The notes: generated by a model not told the origin, from the letters alone. 64,000 bases of DNA from an uncultured Clostridia bacterium (GCA_934233745.1 CAKQGN010000002.1:152165-216164); one strand, 5' to 3'; numbered from the stretch's first letter, positions 43,304 to 52,840 are shown. Translations and numbers: made by a program.

Positions 43304-44809
43304 ATGGCAACTTATTTCAATCAACCGTCGAGAACTTTCAACGAGTACTTGCTCATCCCCGGATACACGGATGAGAATTGCATCCCTGCAAACGTGAGCC
43401 TAAAAACTCCGCTCGTCAAATTCAGAAGGGGAGAGCAACCTGAGATTTCTCTCAACATCCCGATGACTTCTGCCATTATGCAATCAGTGAGCAACGATAC
43501 GCTCGCAATCGCGCTGGCAAGAGAAGGCGGGATTTCTTTTATATTCGGTTCGCAATCAATCGAGAGCGAGGCGGAGATGGTGAGAAAAGTCAAAAATTAC
43601 AAGGCAGGGTTTGTCGTGTCCGACAGCAATCTTACCCCCGACAACACGCTTGCGGATGTATTTGCGCTTGTTGCTCAAAAGGGGCACAACACAATCCCCA
43701 TCACAGACGACGGCACTTCAAACGGCAAACTGCTCGGTATGGTCACAAGTCGCGATTATCGTGTGAGCCGCATGTCCCCGGACATCAAAATCAAAGAGTT
43801 TATGACACCGCTCGAAAAGCTCGTCACCGCACCTCAAAACACCACGCTTATCGAGGCAAACGACATAATCTGGGATCACAAGCTCAACTCTATCCCCATC
43901 GTCGATGACGACGGCAGATTGCTTTATATGGTCTTTCGCAAGGACTATGACCAACACAAGAAGAACCCCGACGAATTGCTGGATGCAAACAAAAGATACA
44001 TGGTGGGCGCAGGCATAAATACGCTAGATTATGAAAAACGCGTCCCCGCTCTCATCGAGGCGGGCGCAGACGTGCTTTGCATCGACTCCTCCGAGGGCTA
44101 TACCGTTTGGCAAAAGAGAACGCTCGATTATATCCGTAAAAACTACGGCGACAAGGTTAAGGTAGGAGCAGGAAACGTTGTTGACAAGGAAGGTTTCAAC
44201 TTCCTTGCGGACTGCGGCGCAGACTTCATCAAGGTCGGTATCGGCGGCGGTTCGATATGCATCACGCGAGAGCAAAAAGGTATAGGCAGAGGTCAGGCGA
44301 CCGCGCTCATCGAGGTTGCAGAGGCTCGTGACGAGTACTTCAAAAAAACAGGAATTTATATTCCGATTTGCTCGGACGGCGGCATCGTGCAAGACTACCA
44401 TATGACTCTTGCTCTCGCTATGGGGGCGGACTTCCTTATGCTGGGCAGATATTTTGCACGTTTCGATGAAAGCCCGACCAACAAACTCGTCATCAACGGC
44501 AACTATGTCAAAGAGTACTGGGGAGAGGGCAGCAACCGTGCAAGAAACTGGCAACGCTATGACCTCGGCGGAAAGAGCGGACTCGGTTTCGAAGAGGGCG
44601 TGGATAGTTATGTTCCTTACGCCGGAAGCCTCAAAGACAACGTGCGCAAGAGCCTTTACAAAGTCAAATCAACGATGTGCAACTGCGGCACGACCACCAT
44701 CGAAGCATTGCATAAAGACGCAAAAATGACGCTCGTGTCGGCTATAAGCATAAAAGAGGGCGGCGCACACGACGTGATTCAGAAAAACACGACCTACGCA
44801 AATAATTGA
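43304..44809 (+). CDS. guaB: IMP dehydrogenase, Tritrichomonas-like type
   Basis: It oxidises IMP to XMP with NAD+, the committed step to GMP. The 501-residue product has a TIM barrel with a CBS pair at about 105-225 and the catalytic loop GIGGGSICITREQKGIGRGQ, with Cys319. Most bacteria have GPGS and a different loop end. The flap Arg-Tyr lies in NWQRYDLGG. The length, the Cys number and long stretches correspond to what I remember of the Tritrichomonas foetus enzyme, which is thought to be of bacterial origin. GGAGG precedes the ATG. Confidence 0.95.
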   Translation: MATYFNQPSRTFNEYLLIPGYTDENCIPANVSLKTPLVKFRRGEQPEISLNIPMTSAIMQSVSNDTLAIALAREGGISFIFGSQSIESEAEMVRKVKNYKAGFVVSDSNLTPDNTLADVFALVAQKGHNTIPITDDGTSNGKLLGMVTSRDYRVSRMSPDIKIKEFMTPLEKLVTAPQNTTLIEANDIIWDHKLNSIPIVDDDGRLLYMVFRKDYDQHKKNPDELLDANKRYMVGAGINTLDYEKRVPALIEAGADVLCIDSSEGYTVWQKRTLDYIRKNYGDKVKVGAGNVVDKEGFNFLADCGADFIKVGIGGGSICITREQKGIGRGQATALIEVAEARDEYFKKTGIYIPICSDGGIVQDYHMTLALAMGADFLMLGRYFARFDESPTNKLVINGNYVKEYWGEGSNRARNWQRYDLGGKSGLGFEEGVDSYVPYAGSLKDNVRKSLYKVKSTMCNCGTTTIEALHKDAKMTLVSAISIKEGGAHDVIQKNTTYANN

Positions 44810-44814
44810 CGAGC

Positions 44815-45145
44815 GTTTGTTCGTCCTCCGCAAGAGTGCTCGGGGGGGGGACTCTAAATTGAAATATCCCCCTTCCTCACGTGTTTCCCCTACCGCCGTT
44901 CCCCCTTGAAAGGGAACCCACGGCGTCCGCTCCGCGTGGGGACACACTCGGCACTCGCATAGATAGGGACATTTCTCTACTTATGCCACTTCGTCTGCGT
45001 GGCGGCTCCGCAACAAAATGCCACGCATTCTCGTACTATCCGTCAAGCTCGGCGCTCGCTGCGGTCGTCGCCTTGCGACTCCAATTCCGTCTTCTAACAG
45101 GCATATCCCGTGTATAAGTACGCTCCGAATAGCTGACTTCCGCAA
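44815..45145. repeat. Mosaic repeat island 4
   Basis: It carries a CTCGCATAGATAGGG block at 44954-44968, AAGCTCGGCGCTCGC at about 45046, and a GAACCCACGGCGTCCGCTCC block (about 44920) whose inverted copy is near 63693 in island 8. Short open frames here are repeat translations. Confidence 0.7.
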
Positions 45146-45152
45146 TTATGGC

Positions 45153-45181
45153 TTGAAACACGTCAAGCGGTGTGGTATAAT
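45153..45181 (+). promoter_or_regulatory. Promoter of the HAD phosphatase gene
   Basis: TTGAAA at 45153-45158, 17-base spacer, TATAAT at 45176-45181. Confidence 0.85.
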
Positions 45182-45237
45182 GAAATCTGCAAACGAGCTT
45201 CGTTTTGGCAAAATACGACTTTAAAGGTGTGATTCGC

Positions 45238-46083
45238 ATGAAAAAACCTATTGTTGCGATTATGTATGATTTCGACAAAACGCTCATTACGCGCGACATG
45301 CAGGAGTATACGTTTATCCCGAGCCTTGGCATGCAGCCCGATGATTTTTGGGACGGGACTCAGGTGCTTGCGTCCAAACATAAAATGGACAGCGTGCTTG
45401 CGTATATGTATGCAATGATGACAAAGGCGGAGCAAAACGGCACTCCGCTCAAACGGCAAGACCTTGTCGAAAGCGGAAAGCATGTAGAGTATCTGCCGGG
45501 CGTCGAGGGCTGGTTTGAGCGTATCAACCGCTACGGCGAAGAAGCGGGCGTGAAAATCGAACATTACGTGCTTTCGTCGGGACTTAAAGAAATCATTGAC
45601 GGCACAAGCATAGCAAAACACTTCAAAAAAGTGTTTGCAAGCGAGTTTTTGTACGGCGATGACGGCAATGCCATTTGGGCAAAAATGGCTGTCAACTACA
45701 CCAACAAAACGCAGTTTGTTTACCGCATCAACAAGGGCGTTCTCGATATAAGCAACAACGTCGACGTCAATGCCTCCACTCCCGAAAACGAGAGAAGAGT
45801 GTTTTTCAACAATATGATTTACCTCGGCGACGGACTTACCGACGTGCCGTGCATGAAACTTGTCAAGCTCTCGGGAGGTCACTCTATCGCACTCTATCAG
45901 GACGGGCAGAAAGACAAGGTGCAACCTTTGCTCAAACACGAGAGGGTGGACTGGATTTTCCAAGCCGACTACCGCGAGGGCAAACCGCTTGACGATGTAG
46001 TCAAAAACCTCATCTACAAGCTCGGCGTCGACAACAAACTCATCGGATTGAGCATAAACCAAAAGAAAGAAATCGAAGAATAA
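45238..46083 (+). CDS. HAD-superfamily phosphatase
   Basis: The start is the ATG at 45238 behind AAAGGTGTG; an in-frame ATG at 45205 would add 11 residues without a better site. The 281-residue product has HAD motif I YDFDKTLIT (Asp11 and Asp13), motif II LSSGL near 110, and motif IV YLGDGLTDVPCMKL near 200, with a helical cap between I and II. It should hydrolyse a phosphomonoester; the build resembles PSPase-like or nucleotide/sugar phosphatases. The substrate is unknown. It is a single gene with its own promoter. Confidence 0.85.
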   Translation: MKKPIVAIMYDFDKTLITRDMQEYTFIPSLGMQPDDFWDGTQVLASKHKMDSVLAYMYAMMTKAEQNGTPLKRQDLVESGKHVEYLPGVEGWFERINRYGEEAGVKIEHYVLSSGLKEIIDGTSIAKHFKKVFASEFLYGDDGNAIWAKMAVNYTNKTQFVYRINKGVLDISNNVDVNASTPENERRVFFNNMIYLGDGLTDVPCMKLVKLSGGHSIALYQDGQKDKVQPLLKHERVDWIFQADYREGKPLDDVVKNLIYKLGVDNKLIGLSINQKKEIEE

Positions 46084-46128
46084 CACCGCAAAAAACAACA
46101 CAAAAACAGTGTTTTTTCGCCGTATAAA

Positions 46129-46157
46129 TTGACAGCCGAAAAATCGGGTGATATAAT
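46129..46157 (+). promoter_or_regulatory. Promoter of the thrS T-box leader
   Basis: TTGACA at 46129-46134, 17-base spacer, TATAAT at 46152-46157: full consensus. A weak AACAC/GTGTT hairpin with six T residues just upstream (46097-46116) may end the HAD transcript. Confidence 0.9.
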
Positions 46158-46163
46158 CAAGTC

Positions 46164-46395
46164 GAAAATTTGAAAGACTGTGAAGGAAAGAGTAACTCTT
46201 CATTGCCGCACCGAGAGAGAGAAACGTTTGCTGGGAGTTTCTTTGCGGAGGTTGAGCGAAGACCATTCCGGAGTCGCGCGCCGAAACAGCAGTAAGCGTC
46301 GCCGCACACCTTGCGTAAAAGGAAAATCGAGTAAAAATCAAGGTGGAACCGAGCAAAATTTGCGCCCTTGGGAAAAACGTAGGATACGTTTTTTT
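46164..46395 (+). promoter_or_regulatory. T-box riboswitch, threonine-specific, with terminator
   Basis: GGAA (46185-46188) with AGAGTA beside it forms the 5' side of stem I; TTCC (46266-46269) is the 3' side. ACC followed by A at 46262-46265 sits where the specifier codon belongs, and it reads Thr. The T-box sequence AAGGTGGAACCGAGC is at 46340-46354. The terminator AAAAACGTA/TACGTTTTT is at 46373-46393 with its T tract to 46395. Uncharged tRNA-Thr should therefore switch on thrS. Confidence 0.9.
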
Positions 46396-46477
46396 CGAGG
46401 GTTTTTTGTTTGAACGCCTTGAAAAAACAACATAAATACACAAAAAACATGAAAATTTATCATAAAAGGAGCGTTTT

Positions 46478-48244
46478 ATGAAAGTTATCTACAACAACGG
46501 CACGGTCGGAGAAATCACCGACAAAGCCGAAGAATTGCACGTGATTCGTCACACGGCGGCGCATATCATGGCGCAGGCAATCAAACGTCTTTTCCCCGAG
46601 GCGGATTTTGCATACGGTCCTGCCAACGAAAAAGGATTCTATTATGACGTTGATTTGGGCGAAACCAAGCTCACCGACGACGATCTTGCCCGCATCGAGG
46701 CGGAAATGAAGAAAATCGTCAAAGAGAATTTGCCGATCAAAGCATTTTCGCTCCCTCGCCAAGAGGCCATCGCGCTGATGAGGGAGAGAGGAGAAAGATA
46801 TAAAGTCGAACATATCGGCGACCTTGACGAGAACGCAGTCATCACCTTCTATCAGCAAGGCGAATACATCGACATGTGCGTAGGCCCTCACCTCACATAT
46901 ACGAAGGCTCTTAAAGCGTTCAAGATTATGGGGCAGTCGGGCGCATACTGGAAAAACGACAAAAACAACAAGATGCTCACAAGAGTCAAGGGCACCGCTT
47001 TTGCAACCCAACAGGAGCTTGACGATTATCTCAAACTTCTCGAAGAGGCGGAAAAGCGCGATCATCGCCGCATAGGCAAGGAAATGAAGTTGTTTATGCT
47101 CTGCGACGAGGCGCCGGGATTCCCGTTCTTCTTGCCAAACGGTATGGCAATCAAAAACTCGCTCATCGACTACTGGCGCGAGATTCACACACGCGACCAC
47201 TATGTCGAGGTGTCAACGCCTATGATTATGAACCGTCATTTGTGGGAAACCAGCGGACACTGGGATCACTACAAGGACAATATGTATTCCACAATCATCG
47301 ACGATGAAATCTATTGCGTAAAACCCATGAACTGCCCGGGCGGCGTTATGGTGTACAAGAGCGAACCGCACAGCTATCGCGATTTGCCCTTGCGCGTCGG
47401 CGAACTCGGTCTTGTACATCGCCACGAGCTTAAAGGCGCGCTTCACGGCTTGTTCAGAGTGAGATGTTTCACCCAAGACGACGCGCACATCTTTATGAGA
47501 AGGGAGCAAATCACCGACGAAATCGTGGGTGTCGTACACCTTATCAACGAGGTGTACAGCAAGTTCGGCTTTAAGTATTTTGTGGAGCTTTCCACTCGTC
47601 CCGAAAACAGTATGGGCAGCGACGAGGACTGGGAGGCGGCAACCAACGGTCTTATCACCGCTCTTGAAAAAATAGGGCTTCCTTACATCGTCAACGAGGG
47701 CGACGGCGCGTTCTACGGCCCGAAGATAGACTTCCACCTCGAAGACACTCTCGGCAGAACGTGGCAATGCGGTACAATTCAGCTCGATTTCCAAATGCCG
47801 CTGAACTTTGGATTGGAATATGTGGACGAAAACGGCGAAAGACAAAGACCTATCATGGTTCACCGCGTCGTTTACGGTTCGATTGAGAGATTTATCGGCA
47901 TACTCACAGAGCATTTTGCAGGAAAATTTCCGACATGGCTCGCACCCGTTCAGGTCAAAGTGTTGCCCGTATCCGAAAAACACGACGAATACTCAAGAAA
48001 GGTGTACGAGGCATTGCGTGCGGCAAAGATTCGCACCGAGTACGACGACCGCAACGAGAAAATCGGCTACAAGATAAGAGAGGCACAGGTTGTGGACAGA
48101 GTGCCGTATATGCTTGTCATAGGTCAGCAAGAGTCCGACAACGGTACTGTTGCGGTGCGTTATAGAGATACCGCCGAAACAAAAACAATGCCGCTTGACG
48201 AGTTTGTCGCTATGGTGAGCGAGGAAATCCGCACGAGAAAATAA
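46478..48244 (+). CDS. thrS: Threonyl-tRNA synthetase lacking a full TGS domain
   Basis: It charges tRNA-Thr. The 588-residue product is about 50 shorter than the E. coli enzyme. It starts almost directly at the editing domain (HVIRHTAAHIMAQA near 21, then MCVGPHL with the CxxxH region), so the N-terminal TGS domain is missing or reduced to about 20 residues. The class II core has motif 2 FRVRCFTQDDAHIF, the zinc-site Cys in KPMNCPGG, and VHRVVYGSIERF; the anticodon domain ends the protein. The ATG at 46478 follows AAAGGAGCG. Confidence 0.96.
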   Translation: MKVIYNNGTVGEITDKAEELHVIRHTAAHIMAQAIKRLFPEADFAYGPANEKGFYYDVDLGETKLTDDDLARIEAEMKKIVKENLPIKAFSLPRQEAIALMRERGERYKVEHIGDLDENAVITFYQQGEYIDMCVGPHLTYTKALKAFKIMGQSGAYWKNDKNNKMLTRVKGTAFATQQELDDYLKLLEEAEKRDHRRIGKEMKLFMLCDEAPGFPFFLPNGMAIKNSLIDYWREIHTRDHYVEVSTPMIMNRHLWETSGHWDHYKDNMYSTIIDDEIYCVKPMNCPGGVMVYKSEPHSYRDLPLRVGELGLVHRHELKGALHGLFRVRCFTQDDAHIFMRREQITDEIVGVVHLINEVYSKFGFKYFVELSTRPENSMGSDEDWEAATNGLITALEKIGLPYIVNEGDGAFYGPKIDFHLEDTLGRTWQCGTIQLDFQMPLNFGLEYVDENGERQRPIMVHRVVYGSIERFIGILTEHFAGKFPTWLAPVQVKVLPVSEKHDEYSRKVYEALRAAKIRTEYDDRNEKIGYKIREAQVVDRVPYMLVIGQQESDNGTVAVRYRDTAETKTMPLDEFVAMVSEEIRTRK

Positions 48245-48324
48245 TCCGAAATCGCGGCAAAGTGTTCGGTTTTTAGGTGTTTGCAAAACAGAATAAACTT
48301 AAAATAAAACAAAACAATGTCGAA

Positions 48325-48351
48325 AAAACCGCAGTTTGCCTGCGGTTTTTT
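48325..48351 (+). terminator. Terminator after thrS
   Basis: AAAACCGCA (48325-48333) pairs with TGCGGTTTT (48341-48349) around a seven-base loop, and the T tract runs to 48351. Confidence 0.88.
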
Positions 48352-48423
48352 CAAATTTTGTGTTGTTATGCGCCCGTCCGTATGGTAATATGGTTCTTGT
48401 AATATTCTTTTTTGAGGTGCATC

Positions 48424-50163
48424 GTGAAAAAAGAAAAAACAAAAACAACTACGCTCGAACCTATTGCAGAGGCGGACAGAGTCCCTCTCAAAGAGAAACT
48501 CGCCTACGGTATCGGCGGTCTTATGGACGGCGGCGGCGTGAGTATGATGTCTTGCGTTATGCTTGCGTATATGACCAAAAACGGTATCGCTATGGGCGTT
48601 GCCTCGGCAATTATGATGATTGCAAAGTTTTGGGACGCAATCACCGACCCGTTTATGGGCTTCATTTCCGACAACACGCGCGGCAAGTGGGGTAGAAGAA
48701 AACCCTATATGTTCTTCGGCGGCATTTCCCTCTTCATTTGCATTTTCCTCGTGTTCCTGCCCGTAAGACAGTGGGGTATGAGCATAGCAGGATTCACCGC
48801 GTACATCATAATTATGTATCTGTTGTGGAACACGTGTTCGACGGTTACGCAAGTGCCGTATTGCTCGATGGCAAGCGACATCACCCCGTCGTTTAGGGAG
48901 CGCAACAACGCAAACACCGTCAAACTTATATTTACGGCAATTGCGTCCGGACTCGGTTATGTTTTGCCGCTTGTCTTTATCGAGGCTCTCACCAGCGAAG
49001 ACGGTTTTTTGTTTGTCCCCAATATATCCTCAACACAATTCTGGCTTTGTATGAGTTTGGTTTTCGGTACGCTGTTCGGCGGCGGACTTGTCATTTGCGG
49101 CATCTTTGTAAAAGAGCGTATCAATCCCAAAACTCCCAAAAAACATTTCAACTTCAAACAATTTGTCAACAGCTATGCCGTGCCTTATAAGAACCGTTCT
49201 TATCGCTGGCACATCGTGATGTATGTCACGGCGTTTATGTGTATGGACATCATCTCCGCACTTGCCGTGTACTATGCAACAGACGTTTGGCACGGAGAGT
49301 ATCTGTTTGGTATGCCGATGTCCTCGCTATTTATCATCGCACCGATGATGGTGGCGGCGGTCATTATGTTCCCCTTGGCTCGTGTTGTCATGGACAAAAA
49401 GAGCAAGCAATTTGCATTCCGCATGGGACTTCCGTTCTATATTTTCGGCGGCATTATGCTTGCCGCAATGGATCCCAGCTGGGCACCGCCCATTCTCGTA
49501 CCTATCGTGGCACTAATCATGGGACTTGGCTTCGGCGGCGCGCAAATGATGCCTTGGATTATCTTCCCCGACGCCGTTGACGTTGGTGAATTGGCAACGG
49601 GGCAACGCGCAACAGGCACTTACAGCGGTATGATGACGCTTGCAAGAAAAGTGGGCGGCGGACTCGGCGTCGGTATGGTCGGTTGGGTTATCGGCGGACT
49701 CGGTTACGTTTCAAACGACTCCGGAGATCCGTCACAATATGTAGAACAAAGCTCGACGGTATTGCTCACCATTCGTCTTGCGTTGGGTATCTCGGTTGCG
49801 GTGTTCATTACAATCGCACTGATTGCGTCTTTCAAATATAAAGTCAACAGTCAAAAACTCACGAGAATCCGCTATTTCATCGAGGCAAGAAAGTCGGGCG
49901 CAACTCTCACCGATGAGGAGAGTGCAGAAAGAGAGGCTCTCGTTTCAGAGCTTTACGGAAAGGTCGATCCTGCCGACATCGTTGATCCGTCCATGGTTGA
50001 CGATGAGGGAAATCTCATTGAAACCGCACCCGAAACCGACGTTGTAGAGGGTGTTGAGGACGCTATTGAAGAAATTGCCGTAACCGATGATGAAATCGCA
50101 CAAAACGAGGTTGAAATTGTCGAAAACGACGATAAAACCGCGGATTTGCCAAAAGAGGACTAA
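48424..50163 (+). CDS. GPH-family (MFS_2) sugar:cation symporter with acidic tail, GTG start
   Basis: The transporter moves a glycoside, pentoside or hexuronide with a cation. The GTG at 48424 follows GAGGTG; the in-frame TTG at 48412 overlaps that ribosome site. The 579-residue product has 12 hydrophobic segments and the GPH loop DAITDPFMGFISDNTRGKWGRRKPY (near 73-97). After the last helix (about 470) comes an unusual tail of about 105 residues, very rich in Glu and Asp and free of basic clusters. It is followed after one base by a phosphoesterase gene, so the two are coupled. Confidence 0.9.
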   Translation: MKKEKTKTTTLEPIAEADRVPLKEKLAYGIGGLMDGGGVSMMSCVMLAYMTKNGIAMGVASAIMMIAKFWDAITDPFMGFISDNTRGKWGRRKPYMFFGGISLFICIFLVFLPVRQWGMSIAGFTAYIIIMYLLWNTCSTVTQVPYCSMASDITPSFRERNNANTVKLIFTAIASGLGYVLPLVFIEALTSEDGFLFVPNISSTQFWLCMSLVFGTLFGGGLVICGIFVKERINPKTPKKHFNFKQFVNSYAVPYKNRSYRWHIVMYVTAFMCMDIISALAVYYATDVWHGEYLFGMPMSSLFIIAPMMVAAVIMFPLARVVMDKKSKQFAFRMGLPFYIFGGIMLAAMDPSWAPPILVPIVALIMGLGFGGAQMMPWIIFPDAVDVGELATGQRATGTYSGMMTLARKVGGGLGVGMVGWVIGGLGYVSNDSGDPSQYVEQSSTVLLTIRLALGISVAVFITIALIASFKYKVNSQKLTRIRYFIEARKSGATLTDEESAEREALVSELYGKVDPADIVDPSMVDDEGNLIETAPETDVVEGVEDAIEEIAVTDDEIAQNEVEIVENDDKTADLPKED

Positions 50164-50164
50164 A

Positions 50165-51157
50165 ATGAGCGGACGTTTCGAACAACGCGACGGCAGAGAA
50201 GTCATCGTCAAAGAGAAGGGCAAGCCTTTCAGAATTTTGCAACTCACCGACGTGCATATCGGCGGCTCGCTCAGCACGAGAAAAAAGGACAAACTTGCGC
50301 TTGCGGCGGTTGAAAAAATCGTCAAAAACTCAAATGCGGACTTCGTTGCGGTGACAGGGGATATGGTCTATCCGATGCCTTGGCTCTTGCAAGGCTCTCT
50401 CAACAACCTTAAATCGTCCAAGATGTTCGCATCTCTTATGGAGAGTTTGGGTGTTGAGTGGACGGTGGTGTTCGGCAATCATGACAGCGAGGTTTGGGCA
50501 AAACTCAACAAGCACCAACTTGCCGACTTCTATACCTCTCAACCGCATTGCCACTTCCAAAAAGGCGATCCCGATATATTCGGCGTGGGCAACTATTGCA
50601 TTCCGCTTTTGAACGAGGACGGCGCTCTCAACACCGCGCTTATGTTCATTGACAGCAACGCCTATCTGACGTGGAATTTTTTTAGTGGTTTCGACGTCAT
50701 TCATGACGACCAGATCGAGTGGTACAAAAAGGAAATAGCCGCACTGTCAAAGGACGGAGAAGTCGCAAAATCGCTTGCATTCTTCCATATCCCGCCAAAA
50801 GAGTTCAAAGAGGGGTGGGAAAAGTGTTACAGGGGTTCGAGCGAGGCAACTTATCATTGCGGTTTCGTGCAGGAAAAGGACAATTATTTCGGATACCCAA
50901 AGACAAAAGAAGGCAAGTTCTTTGGCGAAATGGTCAAGCTCGGCAGCTGCAAAGGCATGTTTATGGGGCACGACCACCTCAACACGTTGTCCATGACCTA
51001 TCAAGGCATCCGCCTCACCTACGGTATGAGCATCGACTACAACGCATACAAAGGCATTGAAAAGAGATTTACGCAAAGAGGCGGAACTCTTATCGATATA
51101 TACGACGACGGCTCGTTTGAAATCTCGCTTTTGCCATTGACGGAGTGCAAGCTGTAA
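50165..51157 (+). CDS. Cytoplasmic calcineurin-like metallophosphoesterase
   Basis: The 330-residue product begins at the ATG at 50165 behind GAGGACTAAA, one base after the transporter stop. Metal-site motifs are LQLTDVHIG near 25, VAVTGDMVYP near 62, VFGNHDSE near 100, FFHIPPKEF near 205 and GHDHLN near 270, as in Icc/purple-acid-type phosphodiesterases. There is no signal peptide. Its coupling with a sugar symporter suggests that it removes phosphate from an imported compound or a derived metabolite; this is inference. The lipoprotein at 21075 is a relative. Confidence 0.85.
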   Translation: MSGRFEQRDGREVIVKEKGKPFRILQLTDVHIGGSLSTRKKDKLALAAVEKIVKNSNADFVAVTGDMVYPMPWLLQGSLNNLKSSKMFASLMESLGVEWTVVFGNHDSEVWAKLNKHQLADFYTSQPHCHFQKGDPDIFGVGNYCIPLLNEDGALNTALMFIDSNAYLTWNFFSGFDVIHDDQIEWYKKEIAALSKDGEVAKSLAFFHIPPKEFKEGWEKCYRGSSEATYHCGFVQEKDNYFGYPKTKEGKFFGEMVKLGSCKGMFMGHDHLNTLSMTYQGIRLTYGMSIDYNAYKGIEKRFTQRGGTLIDIYDDGSFEISLLPLTECKL

Positions 51158-51174
51158 GGCAATGTGCGTGATAT

Positions 51175-51256
51175 ACACGCTTTGCGTGTTTGATATTGTT
51201 GCCTATGGCAACAGTGATATTTGCGCTTTGCGCAAGTGATATTGCGACTTTGTTGC
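51175..51256 (-). repeat. Four-mini-hairpin array, copy 2 (inverted)
   Basis: ACACGCtttGCGTGT (51175), GTTGCCtatGGCAAC (51198), TTGCGCtttGCGCAA (51221) and GCGACtttGTTGC (51244), with TGATATT-type spacers, run in the opposite direction to copies 1 and 3. The flanking TTTCGGGTGGGACACCCACA also occurs at the other copies. Confidence 0.85.
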
Positions 51257-51373
51257 AGTTTCGGGTGGGACACCCACACCCGAACTGATACATAGTCGCA
51301 TTTTTCTTCTTGTTTATAATACAAATATTCAATAAATAAATTTTTATCAATTTATTTTGCAAAAGTGTTGGAC

Positions 51374-51402
51374 TTGACAACATTATTTGTTATACTTACA
51401 AT
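51374..51402 (+). promoter_or_regulatory. Promoter of the decarboxylase operon
   Basis: TTGACA at 51374-51379, 17-base spacer, TACAAT at 51397-51402. The ribosome site TTGGAGG follows shortly. Confidence 0.82.
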
Positions 51403-51426
51403 GAATCATTTTTTGGAGGCTATCAA

Positions 51427-52830
51427 ATGGGAAAAGAATTTGCTAAAAAGAAAGTTCTTTTTACTGAAACGGTGCTCCGCGACGCAAATCAATCTTTGAT
51501 TGCAACTCGCTTGCCGTATTCTAAATTTGCCGACATTCTCCCAACCATGGACAAAGCGGGTTACTACTCTGTCGAGTGCTGGGGCGGTGCGGTTTTCGAT
51601 GTGTGTCTGAGGTATCTCGACGAAGATCCGTGGCAACGTCTGCGCAATCTTCGCAAGGCTATGCCCAACACGAAACTTCAGATGTTGCTCAGAGGTCAAA
51701 ATCTTCTCGGCTACAAGCATTATCCCGACGAAATCGTCAAGATGTTTGTTGAAAAATCCGTCGATAACGGCATCGATATTATTCGAATTTTCGACGCACT
51801 CAACGACGTTCGCAATCTAGAAACGGCAACAAAGACCGCAATCAAATGCGGCGCAACGGTGTCGGGTGCAATCAGCTACACGCAAAGCCCCGTTCATACC
51901 CTCGACGCTTTTGCAAAACTTGCAAAACAACTCGAAGAAATGGGCGTTGCGACAATCTGCGTGAAAGATATGGCAGGCACGATGACTCCGTTTGAGGCAT
52001 ACGAGCTTATCGGCGCAATCAAAAACGAGGTCAAAATCCCCGTGGTTCTGCACACGCACTGCACGACGGGTATGGCGTATATGACATACATGAAGGCAAT
52101 CGAGGCAGGCGTGGACGTCATCGATACGGCAACTTCTTGCTTTAGCGGCGGCACAAGCCAACCCGCAACCGAAACAATCAATATCGCACTCAAACAACTC
52201 GGTTATGAAACCGGGCTTGACGACGCCGTACTCAAAGAGGTCAACGACTATTTCAAACCCATCAGAGACGGCTATCTCAAAGACGGCACTCTCAATCCCA
52301 AGATGCTCACAACCGACACCGACGCACTCACCTATAAAGTGCCCGGCGGTATGCTTTCCAACCTCGTTTCGCAACTCAAAGCGCAAAACGCAATGGATAA
52401 ATTCGAGCAAGTGCTTGTCGAAACTCCAAAGGTGAGAGCAGACCTCGGCTATCCGCCGCTCGTCACTCCTATGAGCCAGATGGTGGGCGTGCAAGCCACA
52501 AACAACGTGCTTTGCGGCGAGAGATACAAGAATATTTCCAAGGAAGTCAAGGCATATTGCAGAGGCGAATACGGCACATCTCCCGCACCTATCAATCCCG
52601 AAGTTATGAAGAAAGCTCTCGGCGACGAGAAACCTGTTGAGGGCAGATACGCCGATACGCTCGAACCCGTCTTTGAAAAGACCAAAGAAGAGCTTAAAGG
52701 CGTTGCAAGAAGCGACGAGGACGTGCTTTCCTACATTCTCTTCCCGCAAGTGACCGAAAAGTATTTCGAGGCACGCAAGGCAAAAGAGGAAAAAGTCGTC
52801 AAGTACACAATCACTCCCGTTGAGGAATAA
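51427..52830 (+). CDS. oadA: Oxaloacetate decarboxylase alpha-type carboxyltransferase subunit
   Basis: It transfers the carboxyl group of the substrate, most likely oxaloacetate, to biotin on the carrier protein. The 467-residue product is of the HMGL-like/PYC-OADA class: ETVLRDANQSLIATR near 13, CVKDMAGTMTP near 180 (carboxylated Lys), metal-binding VLHTHCTTGMAYM near 206, and the PYC_OADA C-terminal domain. There is no fused biotinyl domain; the carrier is separate at 53269. Belonging to the OadA rather than the MmdA/GcdA class argues for oxaloacetate. GGAGG precedes the ATG. Confidence 0.92.
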   Translation: MGKEFAKKKVLFTETVLRDANQSLIATRLPYSKFADILPTMDKAGYYSVECWGGAVFDVCLRYLDEDPWQRLRNLRKAMPNTKLQMLLRGQNLLGYKHYPDEIVKMFVEKSVDNGIDIIRIFDALNDVRNLETATKTAIKCGATVSGAISYTQSPVHTLDAFAKLAKQLEEMGVATICVKDMAGTMTPFEAYELIGAIKNEVKIPVVLHTHCTTGMAYMTYMKAIEAGVDVIDTATSCFSGGTSQPATETINIALKQLGYETGLDDAVLKEVNDYFKPIRDGYLKDGTLNPKMLTTDTDALTYKVPGGMLSNLVSQLKAQNAMDKFEQVLVETPKVRADLGYPPLVTPMSQMVGVQATNNVLCGERYKNISKEVKAYCRGEYGTSPAPINPEVMKKALGDEKPVEGRYADTLEPVFEKTKEELKGVARSDEDVLSYILFPQVTEKYFEARKAKEEKVVKYTITPVEE

Positions 52831-52840
52831 GAGGTGAATT

